A stretch of DNA of 38,771 nt from Moraxellaceae bacterium (GCA_031119205.1 JAVHYF010000038.1:1-38771), one strand, 5' to 3'. Shown: positions 7,638 through 17,589, counted from the first letter of the stretch. The notes: generated by a model from the sequence alone, not told the origin. Program-made: numbers and translations.

Positions 7638-8570
7638 TCAACCATCCGGCCAGACGGCGGCGCGGATGTGCGGAATGCGCGCGCGATCCCAGTTCGCGAT
7701 GGCCCATTGCCACAGCTCGCCGAGGCTGGCATCCGGCCAGCCATCCGGCAGCGGCTGGCCGAGAAATCGCAGGGCACCAGCCAGGCCATGGACAGGCGAA
7801 GTCACGTCCAGCGCACGCGCCAGCGTCTGCTTGGACAATTTCTCGCCATGCGCGTTGGTGGCTACCGGCAGGTGCAGATACTGCGGCGTCGGATAGCCAA
7901 GGCAATTCTGCAGGTAGATCTGGCGCAGGGTGGAGTCCAGCAGATCGGAGCCACGCACGACATGCGTCACGCCCTGCTCGGCATCGTCCACCACCACGGC
8001 AAGCTGATAGGCGAACAGCCCGTCAGCCCGCAGCAGCACGAAGTCGCCGACGTCGCGCTCCAGGTCTTCGCTGACTTCGCCCTGCAGCAGATCGGCAAAA
8101 CACAACTCACCCGGTTGCGTGCGCAGTCGCCAGGCGCGCGCCTCGCGCCCGGCAGCCAGACCGGACCGGCAGGTGCCCGGATAGCGGCGGGAGCCGTCGC
8201 GGGCCAGCGCCGAATCGGCAATCTCGCGACGGGTGCACGCGCATGGATAAACCGCAGATTTGTCACGCAGGCGCGTCAGGGCTGCGTGGTAATGTGATTC
8301 CCGACGACTCTGCCATAGCAGTTCGCCATCCCATTCGAAGCCCAGGGCTTCCAGTTGCAGCAGGATGGTGTCGGCGGCCCCCGGCACGCAGCGCGGCGCA
8401 TCGACGTCTTCCATGCGCAGCAGCCAGCGGCCACCGGCATGGCGGGCGTCGAGGAAGGAGCCCACGGCGGCCACCAGCGAGCCCGAATGCAGCGGGCCGG
8501 TAGGCGACGGGGCGAAGCGACCAACGTAGTCGCGACGAGAGACAGAATGATCGGAAGCCGGATTCGTCAT
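7638..8570 (-). CDS. gluQ: Glutamyl-queuosine tRNA(Asp) synthetase
   Basis: GluQ resembles the catalytic half of glutamyl-tRNA synthetase. It attaches glutamate to the queuosine base in the anticodon of tRNA(Asp), without charging a tRNA 3' end. The protein has 310 residues, the usual length, and lacks an anticodon-binding domain. FAPSPTGPLHSGSL (19-32) carries the HIGH-like HSGS, KLSKQ (244-248) replaces KMSKS, and C110, C112 and C134 with Y130 form the expected zinc site. The ATG at 8570 starts MTNPASDHSV. The reading frame is open further upstream, but that stretch has no family similarity. In many Proteobacteria gluQ follows dksA; here its divergent neighbour is a GGDEF gene instead. Confidence 0.93.
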   Translation of the reverse strand: MTNPASDHSVSRRDYVGRFAPSPTGPLHSGSLVAAVGSFLDARHAGGRWLLRMEDVDAPRCVPGAADTILLQLEALGFEWDGELLWQSRRESHYHAALTRLRDKSAVYPCACTRREIADSALARDGSRRYPGTCRSGLAAGREARAWRLRTQPGELCFADLLQGEVSEDLERDVGDFVLLRADGLFAYQLAVVVDDAEQGVTHVVRGSDLLDSTLRQIYLQNCLGYPTPQYLHLPVATNAHGEKLSKQTLARALDVTSPVHGLAGALRFLGQPLPDGWPDASLGELWQWAIANWDRARIPHIRAAVWPDG

Positions 8571-8686
8571 GCGGATGGCGCGGTCCACGGCGCCGACAGG
8601 CAGAGGCAACGGGGGCACGGCAGATGCGTTCGACAATCCATACATTCTCGCGCCATTCGTGGGCGTAAAGGCGCATCGCTGAAACG

Positions 8687-10594
8687 ATGAACCGCCTGCC
8701 CCGCATCCTTCCGGATTCATGCGATCGTCATCTCCTGATGATCGCCAGTGTGCGCATCGGCCTCGCGTGCATGCTGCTCGCCGTGCCGATAGGCCTGGCG
8801 TGGCTGGCAGGCATCAGCGCGGGGCCAATCCCCTGGCTATGGGGGCTGGCCCTGTTCGGCTCCTCGCTGTGCTCGCTGTTCATCGCCAGCATGATGCAGG
8901 CCGCCGGCAAGGATCCCCGCCGGCTGGAGCGGGCCGAACGATTCTACGCGGCCAAGTGCCTGCTCGCCGGCATGTGCTGGGGCGCACTGCCCCTCCTTGC
9001 ACAGCCATCGGTACCAGACGGCTACCTGCTGGCACTGGTCATCATCCTGCTGACCGCCGCCACCATGGGCGGCCTGCTGATGGCGCTGTTCCGCCATGCC
9101 TACCTGTGCTTCCTGCTGCCTACGATGCTGCCGCTGGCCTGGCGCCTCGCATCGGAAGGCCCGGCGATGCGCCTGTCTGCCTGGGGCATTCTTGCCGCGA
9201 CCGCGATCCTCGCCCTGTCCCATCGCACCTTGCACCGCCGCGCTGTCGATCTGATCGCCTTGCGCGAACACAGCGAGGCGACCACCCGCGAACAGACGCT
9301 GATCCTCGACGCTGTCGCCGAAGGTGTCCTGCTGGTGCGCGAGGGCCGTATCGTCAAATGCAATCGCCGTGCGGCGGAGCTGTTCGCGAGCCCGTTCGAC
9401 AACTTCGTCGGCGGCACGCTGGGCGCGCTGCACGAGAACACAGAGGAGTGGGCAGAACGCCACGCCGCCCTGCAACAGCGTGCCGATGGCAGCCTCGACT
9501 ACACCGCCTGCCTGCTACGCCGCGATGGTCGCCGCTTCTGGGCCGAGCTCTCCGCGCGCGCCCTGCAACCGGGTGACTTGTCGCGCGGCGCGGTCTGGCT
9601 GGTGTCCGACATCTCCGAGCGACTCCATGCCGAGTCACAGCTGCGCGCCAGCGAACGCCGCTTCCGCCGCCTCGCCGCACTGTCATCGGACTGGTACTGG
9701 GAGCAGGACACCGAGTATCGCTATACGCAGGTGAATGGCGCGCACCTCGACGCCCTGCTCACCCCCAGCCATCAGGCACTCGGCCGCCGCCGCTGGGAGC
9801 TGCCGGGCATCTCGGGCGTGAGCGAAGAGCAATGGTCGGCCCACAAGGCACAACTCGACGCCCACAAGCCTTTCGCGGACTTCGTCTACCAGATGTCCTC
9901 CCGCGACGGCGAACTACGCTGGGTGTCGAGCAGCGGTCACCCCATGTTCGACGAGCACGGCCGCTTCTGTGGCTACCACGGCGTCGGCACTGACATCACC
10001 GATCGCGTGGACAACGCCGCGCGTTTCCGCCACCTGGCCCATCACGACACGCTGACCGGTTTGCCCAACCGCCGCCTGCTGGACGACAGACTGGAACAGG
10101 CGATCGCCCAGGCGCGTCGCTGGAGCCAGCGCGTGGTCGTGATGCTGCTGGATCTCGATGACTTCAAACTCATCAACGACAGCGCCGGTCATGCTGCGGG
10201 CGATCGCGCCCTGCGCACCGTGGCAGAGCGCCTGCGTCGCACGGTGCGCGAGAGCGACACCATCGCGCGGCTCGGCGGTGACGAGTTCGTGGTGGTGCTG
10301 AACGAAGCGGATGAACGCCTCGATACCTGCCCGGTCGCCAACAAGATCATCGACGCCGTGCGCGAGCCTGTGTTCGTCGACAGCTGCGAGTATCGACTGG
10401 GCGTCAGCATTGGCATCGCGATGTATCCCGACCATGGCGACACCCCCGGTCAGTTGCTGGCCCTCGCCGACAAGGCCATGTACCGATCGAAGAGCGAAGG
10501 CGGCGCAAGCGTGCAGGTCGCGCCTGCACTGGATGACCAGCAGCTGCCGCTGAACTTCCCCGGCGAGTCCGGCAAACGCCATCTGGACGCCTGA
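8687..10594 (+). CDS. Membrane-bound PAS-PAS-GGDEF diguanylate cyclase
   Basis: A 635-residue inner-membrane sensor predicted to make cyclic di-GMP from GTP. About six hydrophobic helices occupy roughly residues 17-180 and form an input region I cannot assign to a named family. Two PAS-like domains follow, at about 200-312 and 322-442; the second is PAS/PAC-like with SSDWYWEQD and a closing GVGTDITDR. The GGDEF domain begins near HDTLTGLPNR and has an intact GGDEF at 530-534. RESD at 521-524, five residues before it, is a product-inhibition I-site. There is no EAL domain. The intact active site suggests a working cyclase; the signal is unknown. The ribosome site is weak. A very strong terminator follows. 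Confidence 0.92.
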   Translation: MNRLPRILPDSCDRHLLMIASVRIGLACMLLAVPIGLAWLAGISAGPIPWLWGLALFGSSLCSLFIASMMQAAGKDPRRLERAERFYAAKCLLAGMCWGALPLLAQPSVPDGYLLALVIILLTAATMGGLLMALFRHAYLCFLLPTMLPLAWRLASEGPAMRLSAWGILAATAILALSHRTLHRRAVDLIALREHSEATTREQTLILDAVAEGVLLVREGRIVKCNRRAAELFASPFDNFVGGTLGALHENTEEWAERHAALQQRADGSLDYTACLLRRDGRRFWAELSARALQPGDLSRGAVWLVSDISERLHAESQLRASERRFRRLAALSSDWYWEQDTEYRYTQVNGAHLDALLTPSHQALGRRRWELPGISGVSEEQWSAHKAQLDAHKPFADFVYQMSSRDGELRWVSSSGHPMFDEHGRFCGYHGVGTDITDRVDNAARFRHLAHHDTLTGLPNRRLLDDRLEQAIAQARRWSQRVVVMLLDLDDFKLINDSAGHAAGDRALRTVAERLRRTVRESDTIARLGGDEFVVVLNEADERLDTCPVANKIIDAVREPVFVDSCEYRLGVSIGIAMYPDHGDTPGQLLALADKAMYRSKSEGGASVQVAPALDDQQLPLNFPGESGKRHLDA

Positions 10595-10611
10595 GCGCAA
10601 GAGTCACCGCT

Positions 10612-10652
10612 GCAAAAGGAGAGGGCCGCATGTTGCGGCCCTCTCCTTTTGC
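10612..10652. terminator. Bidirectional rho-independent terminator between GGDEF gene and ychF
   Basis: A perfect 19-pair stem runs from GCAAAAGGAGAGGGCCGCA, with a TGT loop and the exact complement behind it. The A and T runs within the stem serve both directions. It separates the convergent diguanylate cyclase and ychF genes. Confidence 0.9.
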
Positions 10653-10666
10653 GGTACGAGGAATGT

Positions 10667-11758
10667 TCAGACGTTGAACAGGAAGTTCAGCACGTCGCCA
10701 TCCTTCACTACGTATTCCTTGCCTTCAGCGCGCATCTTGCCGGCTTCCTTCGCACCGGCCTCACCCTTGTACTGGATGAAATCGTCGAAGGCGATGGTCT
10801 GCGCGCGGATGAAACCCTTCTCGAAATCCGTGTGGATCACACCCGCTGCCTGCGGCGCGGTATCACCCTTGTGGATGGTCCAGGCACGCACTTCCTTCAC
10901 GCCCGCGGTGAAGTAGGTCTGCAGGCCCAGCAGGTCATAACCGGCACGGATCAGTCGGTTGAGGCCAGGTTCGGACAAGCCCAGGTCGGCGAGGAAGGCC
11001 ATCTTGTCCTCGTCCTCCAGGTCAGCAAGCTCCTGTTCGATCTTGGCACACAGCGCCACGACCGGCGCACCCTCCTTCGCTGCATGTTCGCGCAGGCGGT
11101 CCAAGTGCGGATTGTTTTCGAAACCGTCTTCCATCACGTTGCCGACGTACATGGCGGGCTTCAGTGTCATCAGGCACAGCGGCTTGAGCAGCACGATGTC
11201 ATCACTGGACAGCTTGAGCGTACGCGCTGGCTTGCCCTCGTTGAGGTGCGGCAGCATACCTTCGAGCAGCGCGACGAGCTTCTGCGCATCCTTGTCGCCG
11301 GCCCGCGCCTTCTTGTTCTCGCGCTGGATCGCCTTTTCCACCGCACTCATGTCGGCCAGCGCCAGCTCGGTCAGGATGGTCTCGATGTCAGCCAGCGGAT
11401 CGACCTTGCCGGATACGTGCACGACATTGTCGTCATCGAAGCAGCGCACCACGTTGACGATGGCATCCGTCTCGCGGATGTTCGCCAGGAACTGGTTGCC
11501 CAGGCCTTCGCCCTTGGAAGCGCCAGCCACCAGCCCAGCGATGTCGACGAACTCGACGATCGCCGGCTGCATCTTCTGCGGCTTCACGATGTCAGCCAGC
11601 TGCTGCATGCGGGCGTCCGGCACTTCCACGATGCCCACGTTGGGCTCGATGGTGCAGAACGGATAGTTCTCGGCCGCGATGCCCGACTTGGTCAGCGCGT
11701 TGAAGAGGGTGGACTTGCCGACGTTGGGCAAGCCGACGATGCCGCATTTGAGGCTCAT
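10667..11758 (-). CDS. ychF: Obg-like ATPase YchF
   Basis: YchF (OLA1 family) is a ribosome-associated P-loop protein that hydrolyses ATP, with roles in translation and the oxidative stress response. The product has the standard 363 residues. GLPNVGKST is at 9-17, FVDIAGLV is the G3 region, and GNVMED occupies the position where NKxD would sit in a GTPase, consistent with ATP preference. The C-terminal TGS-like domain ends [15 protein letters not shown], the usual ending. Its ATG overlaps the pth stop as ATGA, so the two are translationally coupled. Confidence 0.97.
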   Translation of the reverse strand: MSLKCGIVGLPNVGKSTLFNALTKSGIAAENYPFCTIEPNVGIVEVPDARMQQLADIVKPQKMQPAIVEFVDIAGLVAGASKGEGLGNQFLANIRETDAIVNVVRCFDDDNVVHVSGKVDPLADIETILTELALADMSAVEKAIQRENKKARAGDKDAQKLVALLEGMLPHLNEGKPARTLKLSSDDIVLLKPLCLMTLKPAMYVGNVMEDGFENNPHLDRLREHAAKEGAPVVALCAKIEQELADLEDEDKMAFLADLGLSEPGLNRLIRAGYDLLGLQTYFTAGVKEVRAWTIHKGDTAPQAAGVIHTDFEKGFIRAQTIAFDDFIQYKGEAGAKEAGKMRAEGKEYVVKDGDVLNFLFNV

Positions 11759-12348
11759 GCTTTGTCCTTGGGCGCCGCAGGGCGCGTATTGAGTGTCTGG
11801 ATCGCTGCGTTCCAGTCGCCCTTGGCGATCTTCGGCCAGGCGAGCAGCGCACGATCCACCGCTGCGTCGATGTCATCCTGCTCTTCGCGCCGTGCGCGAT
11901 TGAGCACGTAGTTCGCAACCTGTGCCTTGTCACCCGGATGGCCGATGCCGATGCGCAGGCGCCAGTAGTCCTGAGTGTTCAGCCGCGCGGTGATGTCCTT
12001 GAGGCCGTTGTGACCACCCAGGCCACCGCCGAACTTCAGGCGCAGATGACCAGGCGGAATGTCCAGCTCATCGTGCACCACCAGCATCTCAGCCGGTGCG
12101 ATTCGATAGAAGTGCGCCAGTGGCTGCACGGCCTGGCCCGAGCGGTTCATGTAGGTCTGCGGCAGCAGGATCCACACGTTGCCGGCCCGGCCCACGAAAC
12201 CGTGGTAACGCGATTCATGGTTCAGCGGCGCGCCGAGTTCGCGCGCCAGTCGCTCACAAAACCAAAACCCGGCGTTATGCCGGGTTTCGGAATATTCGGC
12301 CCCGGGATTACCGAGGCCGACGATCAGCTTGGGAGCGGCTTGCGTCAT
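11755..12348 (-). CDS. pth: Peptidyl-tRNA hydrolase
   Basis: Pth releases tRNA from peptidyl-tRNAs that drop off stalled ribosomes. The 197-residue product has the family signature: [10 protein letters not shown] near 10-19, TRHNAGF with catalytic H24, [21 protein letters not shown] with the catalytic aspartate, and [13 protein letters not shown]. It lies between rplY and ychF, in the common prs-rplY-pth-ychF order, and is coupled to ychF by a 4-base overlap. Nothing is unusual. Confidence 0.97.
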   Translation of the reverse strand: MTQAAPKLIVGLGNPGAEYSETRHNAGFWFCERLARELGAPLNHESRYHGFVGRAGNVWILLPQTYMNRSGQAVQPLAHFYRIAPAEMLVVHDELDIPPGHLRLKFGGGLGGHNGLKDITARLNTQDYWRLRIGIGHPGDKAQVANYVLNRARREEQDDIDAAVDRALLAWPKIAKGDWNAAIQTLNTRPAAPKDKA

Positions 12349-12396
12349 GCAGGATCACTCGACGCGATTCGTCATGCGCAGCGCGCACCCGCGCGA

Positions 12397-13005
12397 TCAG
12401 GCTGCGGGCGCAGCAGCTTCACCGTCGGTGTCGGCAGAGCCGCGCACCTGCAGGATGGTCGCCACGACCGGATCGCCTTCGCCGTGGGCAACCAGCGATA
12501 CGCCAGCCGGCAGCTTCAGTTGCGAAGCGTGCAGGGAGTGGCCCAGCACCAGATCCTTCAGGTCGACTTCGATGAACTCCGGCAGGTTGCCCGGCAGGCA
12601 CTCGACGTCCACTTCGTTCAGCACGTGGGACACGATGCCACCACCCAGCTTCACACCCGGGGCGATGTCGGCGTTGATGAAGTGCAGCGGCACCTTGATG
12701 TGCATCTTCTTGCTGGCATCGACGCGCTGGAAGTCGATGTGCAGCACTTGCTGCTTGTACGGGTGCCACTGGGTGGTGCGCAGCACCACGGTTTCCTTGC
12801 TGCCTGCAACGTCGATGTTCAGCACGGACGCGTGGAAGGCTTCCTTGCGCAGCGCGTGGAACAGGTCGTTGTGATCCAGCGAGATCTGGACCGGGGCGGC
12901 CGTACCGCCGTAGATGATGCCGGGCACCGAACCGGCGCGACGCAGGCGGCGGCTCGCACCCGTACCCTTGTCATCGCGCTTGGCGGCAGTGATGTTGAAT
13001 TGCAT
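12397..13005 (-). CDS. rplY: 50S ribosomal protein bL25, long (Ctc/TL5) form
   Basis: bL25 binds 5S rRNA in the large ribosomal subunit. The 202-residue product has the N-terminal 5S-binding domain ([27 protein letters not shown]) plus the extra C-terminal domain of the long, general-stress-protein-like form, and an alanine-rich tail. The ATG at 13005 has a GGAGAAAG ribosome site. The gene follows prs on the same strand. Confidence 0.96.
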   Translation of the reverse strand: MQFNITAAKRDDKGTGASRRLRRAGSVPGIIYGGTAAPVQISLDHNDLFHALRKEAFHASVLNIDVAGSKETVVLRTTQWHPYKQQVLHIDFQRVDASKKMHIKVPLHFINADIAPGVKLGGGIVSHVLNEVDVECLPGNLPEFIEVDLKDLVLGHSLHASQLKLPAGVSLVAHGEGDPVVATILQVRGSADTDGEAAAPAA

Positions 13006-13051
13006 GGTCTTTCTCCAGATTAAACGCGCACCCGCGACCAGGTTTGCGTCA

Positions 13052-13080
13052 CACAAAACGGCGGACAACATGTCCGCCGC
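13052..13080 (-). terminator. Terminator-like hairpin between prs and rplY
   Basis: On the minus strand the stem GGCGGACA / TGTCCGCC has 8 pairs and a TGT loop. It is followed by GTTTTGTGT. It lies after the prs stop and before rplY. It could end part of the prs transcript or act as an attenuator in the operon. Confidence 0.55.
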
Positions 13081-13089
13081 AAAACACTT

Positions 13090-14046
13090 TTACTCGTCGG
13101 TGAACAGCGAGCTCACCGACTCTTCGTTGCTGATGCGCAGCATGGTGTCTGCCAGCATCGCCCCGATGGAAATCTGCTTGATACGCGAGCTGGCGCGCGC
13201 ATCGTCGCGCAGCGGGATGGTGTCGGTCACCACCAACTGGTCCAGCTCCGAATCGTTGATGCGGCTGATCGCTGCGCCCGACAGCACCGCGTGGGTGATG
13301 TAGGCAACGACGCGCTTCGCACCGTGTTCCTTCAATGCCTGCGCAGCCTTGCACAGGGTGCCCGCGGTATCGACGATGTCGTCGACGATCACGCAGGTGC
13401 GGCCCTGGATGTCGCCGATGATGTTCATCACCTCGGACACGTTGGCCTTGGGACGACGCTTGTCGATGATCGCCAGATCGGTTTCCAGATGCTTGGCGAC
13501 TGCACGGGCACGCACCACACCACCGACGTCCGGCGATACAACCATCAGGTCTTCCAGCGGCTCGGTCTTGCGCAGGTGATCCAGCAGGATCGGCGTGGCG
13601 TAGATGTTGTCGACCGGGATGTCGAAGAAACCCTGGATCTGGTCGGCGTGCAGATCGACGGTCAGCACGCGCTGCACACCGGCGGCCTGCAGCATGTTGG
13701 CCACAACCTTGGCGGTGATCGCGACACGCGCCGAACGCGGGCGGCGATCCTGGCGGGCATAGCCGAAGTACGGGATGGCAGCGGTGATACGGCCGGCCGA
13801 GGCGCGCTTCAGCGCATCGACCATCACCAGCAGCTCGATCAGGTTCTCGTTGGTCGGCATGCAGGTCGGCTGCAGGATGAAGACGTCGCGACCGCGCACG
13901 TTCTCCAGCAACTCGACATTCACTTCGCCGTCCGAGAAACGGCCTACGGTGGCAGCGCCGAGCGGAATGCCCAGTCGCTTGACGACATCGGCCGCCAACT
14001 TGGGATTGGAGTTGCCGGTGAACACCATCAGGCTGCGGTAAGCCAT
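13090..14046 (-). CDS. prs: Ribose-phosphate pyrophosphokinase
   Basis: PRPP synthetase makes phosphoribosyl pyrophosphate from ribose 5-phosphate and ATP for nucleotide, histidine, tryptophan and NAD synthesis. The NAD link connects it with nadA in this window. The 318-residue product has the usual length. [12 protein letters not shown] near 131-142 is the cation-binding region, and [10 protein letters not shown] at 221-230 is the PRPP-binding loop. The start at 14046 ([18 protein letters not shown]) has a GAGAGG ribosome site; an in-frame ATG 18 bases upstream is possible but atypical. A terminator separates it from the upstream tRNA-Gln, so its own promoter should lie in 14047-14105. Confidence 0.97.
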   Translation of the reverse strand: MAYRSLMVFTGNSNPKLAADVVKRLGIPLGAATVGRFSDGEVNVELLENVRGRDVFILQPTCMPTNENLIELLVMVDALKRASAGRITAAIPYFGYARQDRRPRSARVAITAKVVANMLQAAGVQRVLTVDLHADQIQGFFDIPVDNIYATPILLDHLRKTEPLEDLMVVSPDVGGVVRARAVAKHLETDLAIIDKRRPKANVSEVMNIIGDIQGRTCVIVDDIVDTAGTLCKAAQALKEHGAKRVVAYITHAVLSGAAISRINDSELDQLVVTDTIPLRDDARASSRIKQISIGAMLADTMLRISNEESVSSLFTDE

Positions 14047-14105
14047 GACTAGCCTCTCGAACACGCGCAGCGAAGCACGTTTTGACTCAGTATGCCGACG
14101 CCATT

Positions 14106-14148
14106 GGCGCCCAAAAACACACGGGCAGACCCTTGAAGGGTCTGCCCG
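14106..14148 (-). terminator. Rho-independent terminator after tRNA-Gln
   Basis: A 12-pair stem, CGGGCAGACCCT with its complement and a TGA loop (14122-14148), is followed on the minus strand by GTGTGTTTTTGG. It ends the tRNA transcript just before the prs promoter region. Confidence 0.75.
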
Positions 14149-14157
14149 ATCGATTGG

Positions 14158-14231
14158 CTGGGGAGGAAGGACTCGAACCCTCGAATGCCGGAATCAAAAT
14201 CCGGAGCCTTGGCCAACTTGGCGACTCCCCA
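14158..14231 (-). tRNA. tRNA-Gln (anticodon TTG)
   Basis: A 74-base cloverleaf on the minus strand. The acceptor TGGGGAG pairs with CTCCCCA. The anticodon stem CCGGA/TCCGG encloses the loop TTTTGAT, whose anticodon is TTG, reading CAA and probably CAG by wobble. The T arm contains GGTTCGAGTCC. The discriminator base is G and the 3' CCA is encoded (14155-14157). It lies between ispE and prs, a position often seen in related genomes. Confidence 0.96.
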
Positions 14232-14252
14232 ATTAACCTTTAAAACCTTTCC

Positions 14253-15134
14253 TCAGCCGTCCGCCCAGACCCGCAGGGGATGCTCATCGAGCCCCGCTGC
14301 AGCCCACACCCGCCAGTCCTGATCCAGCGCTGCAACCACTTGCCTTGCCGTTGCCTCATCGGGGCAGGGCAGGAACACGCAGGCGCCTGAACCACTCATT
14401 CGCGGCGTCCCGAAGGGTTTCAGCGCTTCCAGCGCCGCAGCCACTTGCGGGTAGCGACGAGAGGCCACTGCTTCCATGTCGTTGCGCGTTGCATTCCACA
14501 ACCCGCTGTCGAACAAGCCTGGCGACCCCTCAGCCAAGGAGCCAGCGATTATGAGGGGTTTGGTGTCTCGCGTCAAATCCTTTGCCGCGAAAATCTCCAC
14601 GGTCGGGACGCTGACAGGAGGCTCCACCACCACGTACCAGGCCGGCGGAATACGCAGCGGACGCAGGGCCTCGCCGACGCCTTCGGCGAACGCGCTCTGG
14701 CCGAAAATGAAGAAAGGGACGTCTGCACCCAACACCAGCGCCCACTCCTGCAGGCTCTGGCGCGGAACGCCGAGCTGCCAAAGACGGTTCAATGCCAGCA
14801 GCGTGGTGGCCGCATCCGAACTGCCGCCGCCCAGTCCACCGCCCATCGGCAGGCGCTTCTCCACCTCGATATCAACGCCGAGGCGGCAACCCGTGCGGGC
14901 CTGCAGCAACCGCGCCGCGCGCACGACCAGATCCTGCTCCGGCTCTACGCCGACAAGCTGGCTGACGCGGCGCACCTCGCCATCGTCGCGCAAGCTGAAG
15001 CTCAGCATGTCTCCGTGGTCGAGCATGCGGAAGGCCGTCTGCAGCGTGTGGTAGCCGTCATCGCGACGGCCGGTGATGTGCAGGAAAAGATTGATCTTCG
15101 CCGGCGCCAGCCCGCGCAAAACACGTTCGCTCAC
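14253..15134 (-). CDS. ispE: 4-diphosphocytidyl-2-C-methyl-D-erythritol kinase
   Basis: IspE is the GHMP-family kinase that phosphorylates CDP-methylerythritol in the non-mevalonate isoprenoid pathway. The product has 293 residues. APAKINLFLH near 10-19 carries the catalytic-site lysine, the GHMP glycine loop PMGGGLGGGSSDA is at 96-108, GADVPFF holds the active-site aspartate, and MSGSGACVF lies near the C-terminus. The chosen start is GTG at 15134, preceded by TGAGG, seven bases past the lolB stop. The frame stays open well upstream through lolB, but that extension is antisense-like noise. It is the last protein gene before tRNA-Gln. Confidence 0.94.
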   Translation of the reverse strand: MSERVLRGLAPAKINLFLHITGRRDDGYHTLQTAFRMLDHGDMLSFSLRDDGEVRRVSQLVGVEPEQDLVVRAARLLQARTGCRLGVDIEVEKRLPMGGGLGGGSSDAATTLLALNRLWQLGVPRQSLQEWALVLGADVPFFIFGQSAFAEGVGEALRPLRIPPAWYVVVEPPVSVPTVEIFAAKDLTRDTKPLIIAGSLAEGSPGLFDSGLWNATRNDMEAVASRRYPQVAAALEALKPFGTPRMSGSGACVFLPCPDEATARQVVAALDQDWRVWAAAGLDEHPLRVWADG

Positions 15135-15141
15135 AAACGCC

Positions 15142-15732
15142 TCACAACAGCCATTCTTCGATGGCAAGGCGGATACGCAACGGTCCGTTCTCGGCTTCGA
15201 TGAGGCTGGGCAAGGCATTGGGCAGCTCGCTCTCGTAGCCGAGGTAGCTGATCTTCCACTCCTTGTCCTGCAGGCTGAGCGGACGCCCTTGCGGGTCACG
15301 CGCCAGCACTTCGGCCGAAGGACCGGCTCGCCCCACGACCCACAGCGCGAGCGAAGCGATCGGCACCGGCACTTCGGTCATTCGCGCTATCAGCACATCC
15401 GGCGTACGGGCGTCATAACGTTCGCCGGAGTCGGTGATCCAGCGTGCGCCCTGCGCATCCCGCTGCAGTTCGGCCAGCACGGAACCCAAAGGGTTGGCGA
15501 AACCGATGGCATCGGCTTCCGGTGCGTGCTGCCACATGAGGCGGATGTTCTCGGCGCGCTGACCGTAGCGGATGGCGGCGCGTGCATCGAACTGGAAGGC
15601 GTTGATCGTGTCACGGGCCGGGCGCGGAGGAATCTCCACTTTCTTCGGCGCAGCGGCACAGGCAGCAAGGATCAGGACGGCACCCGCCAGCAGCAGGCGC
15701 GTGCCCCAGGACTTGAACAGGGATAGGGACAT
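15142..15732 (-). CDS. lolB: Outer-membrane lipoprotein insertion protein LolB
   Basis: LolB receives lipoproteins from LolA and inserts them in the outer membrane. The 196-residue product begins with a lipoprotein signal ending LILAAC, with C25 as the lipidated cysteine. FDARAAIRYGQ and ENIRLMWQH near 47-70 match the beginning of the LolB fold. Its ATG overlaps the stop of the upstream TPR gene by one base (TGATG), and ispE starts immediately after it, so TPR-lolB-ispE is a tight operon. Identification rests on the lipobox, length and position as much as on primary sequence. Confidence 0.9.
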   Translation of the reverse strand: MSLSLFKSWGTRLLLAGAVLILAACAAAPKKVEIPPRPARDTINAFQFDARAAIRYGQRAENIRLMWQHAPEADAIGFANPLGSVLAELQRDAQGARWITDSGERYDARTPDVLIARMTEVPVPIASLALWVVGRAGPSAEVLARDPQGRPLSLQDKEWKISYLGYESELPNALPSLIEAENGPLRIRLAIEEWLL

Positions 15733-17444
15733 CAGGGCTTCTCGCCGGTCAGGCGCAGCATGGTCGTGCGCAGCACGGTGCTTTCAGGATTGTCTTTCAG
15801 GGAGCCTTGCCAGGTCTTGCGCGCTTCATCGCGACGACCCAGCGCCCACAGCACTTCGCCGAGGTGGGCGGTGATCTCGGCATCCTGGTTGAGCGCATGG
15901 GCGCGCTGCAGGTAGTCGAGCGCGGCCTTCAGGTCGCCGCGCCGGTACTTCACCCAGCCCATGCTGTCGAGGATGGCGGCATCTTCCGGCTGCAGCTTGA
16001 GCGCCTGGGCGATGAGCTTCTCGGCCTCGTCGAGGCGCACATTGCGATCGGCGAACGAGTAGCCCAGCGCGTTGTAGGCGTGGGCGCCATCCGGCCGCAG
16101 CACGATCAGGCGGCGCAGGCGCGATTCCATGACATCGTATTTCTGCAGGCGATCGGCGGTCAGCGCGGATTCGTACAGCGCGTCCTGATTGTCCGGACGC
16201 CGCGCCAGCAGCTCGTTGAGCACGGTCAGCGAGTCTGCGTCGCGCTGGTTCTGGCGCAGCAGCTGTGCTTCTGCCAGCAGGTAGTTCTCGAAGTTGCCGG
16301 TGTCCTGTTCGGCAGCGGCACGCAGCAGCGCACGCGCAGCGTCCATGCGGCCCCGCTTCACTTCGATCTGGGCCAGCCCCATGCGGGCCGCAGCGTAGTT
16401 TTCGCCAACGCCGACCTGACTCAGCTCGATGACCGCGGCGTCATCGCGATTGGTGCTCGCGAGCAGGCGGCCGAGCTGCAGGTGCAGCAGGTCGGGACGG
16501 TAGCCTTCGCTGATCAGCCGACGCAGTTGCGCTTCGGCGGTGGCGTTGTCGCCGACCTCGGCCGACAGCAGGGCCACGGCAAACGCGAACTCGCGGTTGT
16601 CCGGAAAGTCCGCCAGCAGCTTGCGGTAGACCTCGGCGGCCTCCTGGTTGCGACGCTCGCTGACCAGCCAGCGGCCGTAGGCCATGCGGGCCTCACGCGC
16701 CTGTGGATACTGCTTGCCGAACTCGCCCAGTTGCTCCATCGCAGCCGCGCGGCGCACCGCGGGAGCGGACTGGGCGCGCAGGATGGCGGCCTGCTCGAAA
16801 TCCGGTTTGAGTTTCAACGCCTCGCTGGCCGCAGCCTCCGCGCTGTCGAGGCGCTTGGCGTCGGCGTAGGCACCGGCGCGCGCGAACTGCGCCTCCGGCG
16901 TGTTCAGATACGGCGCCGTCAGACGCTCGATGGAAGCCAGGGCGGCCGCCTTGTCCGTGAACCCGGCATAGACGCTGGGCAGTTCCAGCATCAGCGCGCC
17001 GCGCTTGGCACTGTCGCCGGCCAGCACGCGTACCAGCGCAGACTCCAGTTCCTCGATCTTGCCGCGCGAACTGGCCACCACGCCAGCCAGCACACGTGCC
17101 GCGTCGACATTGCCCGGCTCCTGCGCCAGCCACAGCCGGGCACCGTCACCCGCCGACTTGAAGTCACGGGCGACCAGGGCCAGTTCGGTAGCGCGCCGGG
17201 AGTAGCGCGGATCGCGCGTCTTGCGTGCGAGGTCGAGGTAGATCGCGGTCGCGGTAGGCAGGTCGCGCCGCAACGCCGCCAGTTCCGCGAGCACCGCCTC
17301 GAACAGCACGGCACCGCTCAACTCCTGCGCGGGCAGGTTGGCGGGAGGTGGGCTGTCGAAATCGGGCAGGACGTCCTGGGCGTGTGCACCGGCACTGGCG
17401 AGCGCCAGGACCAGAGCCAGGTTTTTGACGAGCGGAGGCAGCAT
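15732..17444 (-). CDS. Exported tetratricopeptide-repeat protein
   Basis: A 570-residue exported protein made almost entirely of TPR helices. The start at 17444 gives a clean signal peptide ending GAHA before QDVLPDF. Alternating helices follow, with repeat hallmarks such as AYNALGYSFADRN and DSMGWVKYRRGDLKAALDYL in the C-terminal third. An earlier GTG at 17486 would mask the signal. In related bacteria this TPR gene stands upstream of lolB and ispE, and the 1-base overlap with lolB suggests a shared envelope role. No catalytic motif is visible and a specific function cannot be given. It is divergent from mutM across a 145-base gap. Confidence 0.87.
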   Translation of the reverse strand: MLPPLVKNLALVLALASAGAHAQDVLPDFDSPPPANLPAQELSGAVLFEAVLAELAALRRDLPTATAIYLDLARKTRDPRYSRRATELALVARDFKSAGDGARLWLAQEPGNVDAARVLAGVVASSRGKIEELESALVRVLAGDSAKRGALMLELPSVYAGFTDKAAALASIERLTAPYLNTPEAQFARAGAYADAKRLDSAEAAASEALKLKPDFEQAAILRAQSAPAVRRAAAMEQLGEFGKQYPQAREARMAYGRWLVSERRNQEAAEVYRKLLADFPDNREFAFAVALLSAEVGDNATAEAQLRRLISEGYRPDLLHLQLGRLLASTNRDDAAVIELSQVGVGENYAAARMGLAQIEVKRGRMDAARALLRAAAEQDTGNFENYLLAEAQLLRQNQRDADSLTVLNELLARRPDNQDALYESALTADRLQKYDVMESRLRRLIVLRPDGAHAYNALGYSFADRNVRLDEAEKLIAQALKLQPEDAAILDSMGWVKYRRGDLKAALDYLQRAHALNQDAEITAHLGEVLWALGRRDEARKTWQGSLKDNPESTVLRTTMLRLTGEKP

Positions 17445-17589
17445 GTACGTGACTCGTGCGAAGATTTGCGGCTGATCTGTCGCCACGCATCAACAATGCG
17501 CAGCAGGCGGGCTTGCCGGGTCCCTGCAGGCTTTGAACAAGCCGCCGGGGCTTGGTTCGCGCCGCTGCGGCCATCATAGCCGAAAGCCC

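Noticed and set aside
15807-17579. Plus-strand open frame of about 590 codons opposite the TPR gene
   Set aside because: It is a shadow of the TPR coding sequence. The minus-strand product has a signal peptide and TPR repeats.
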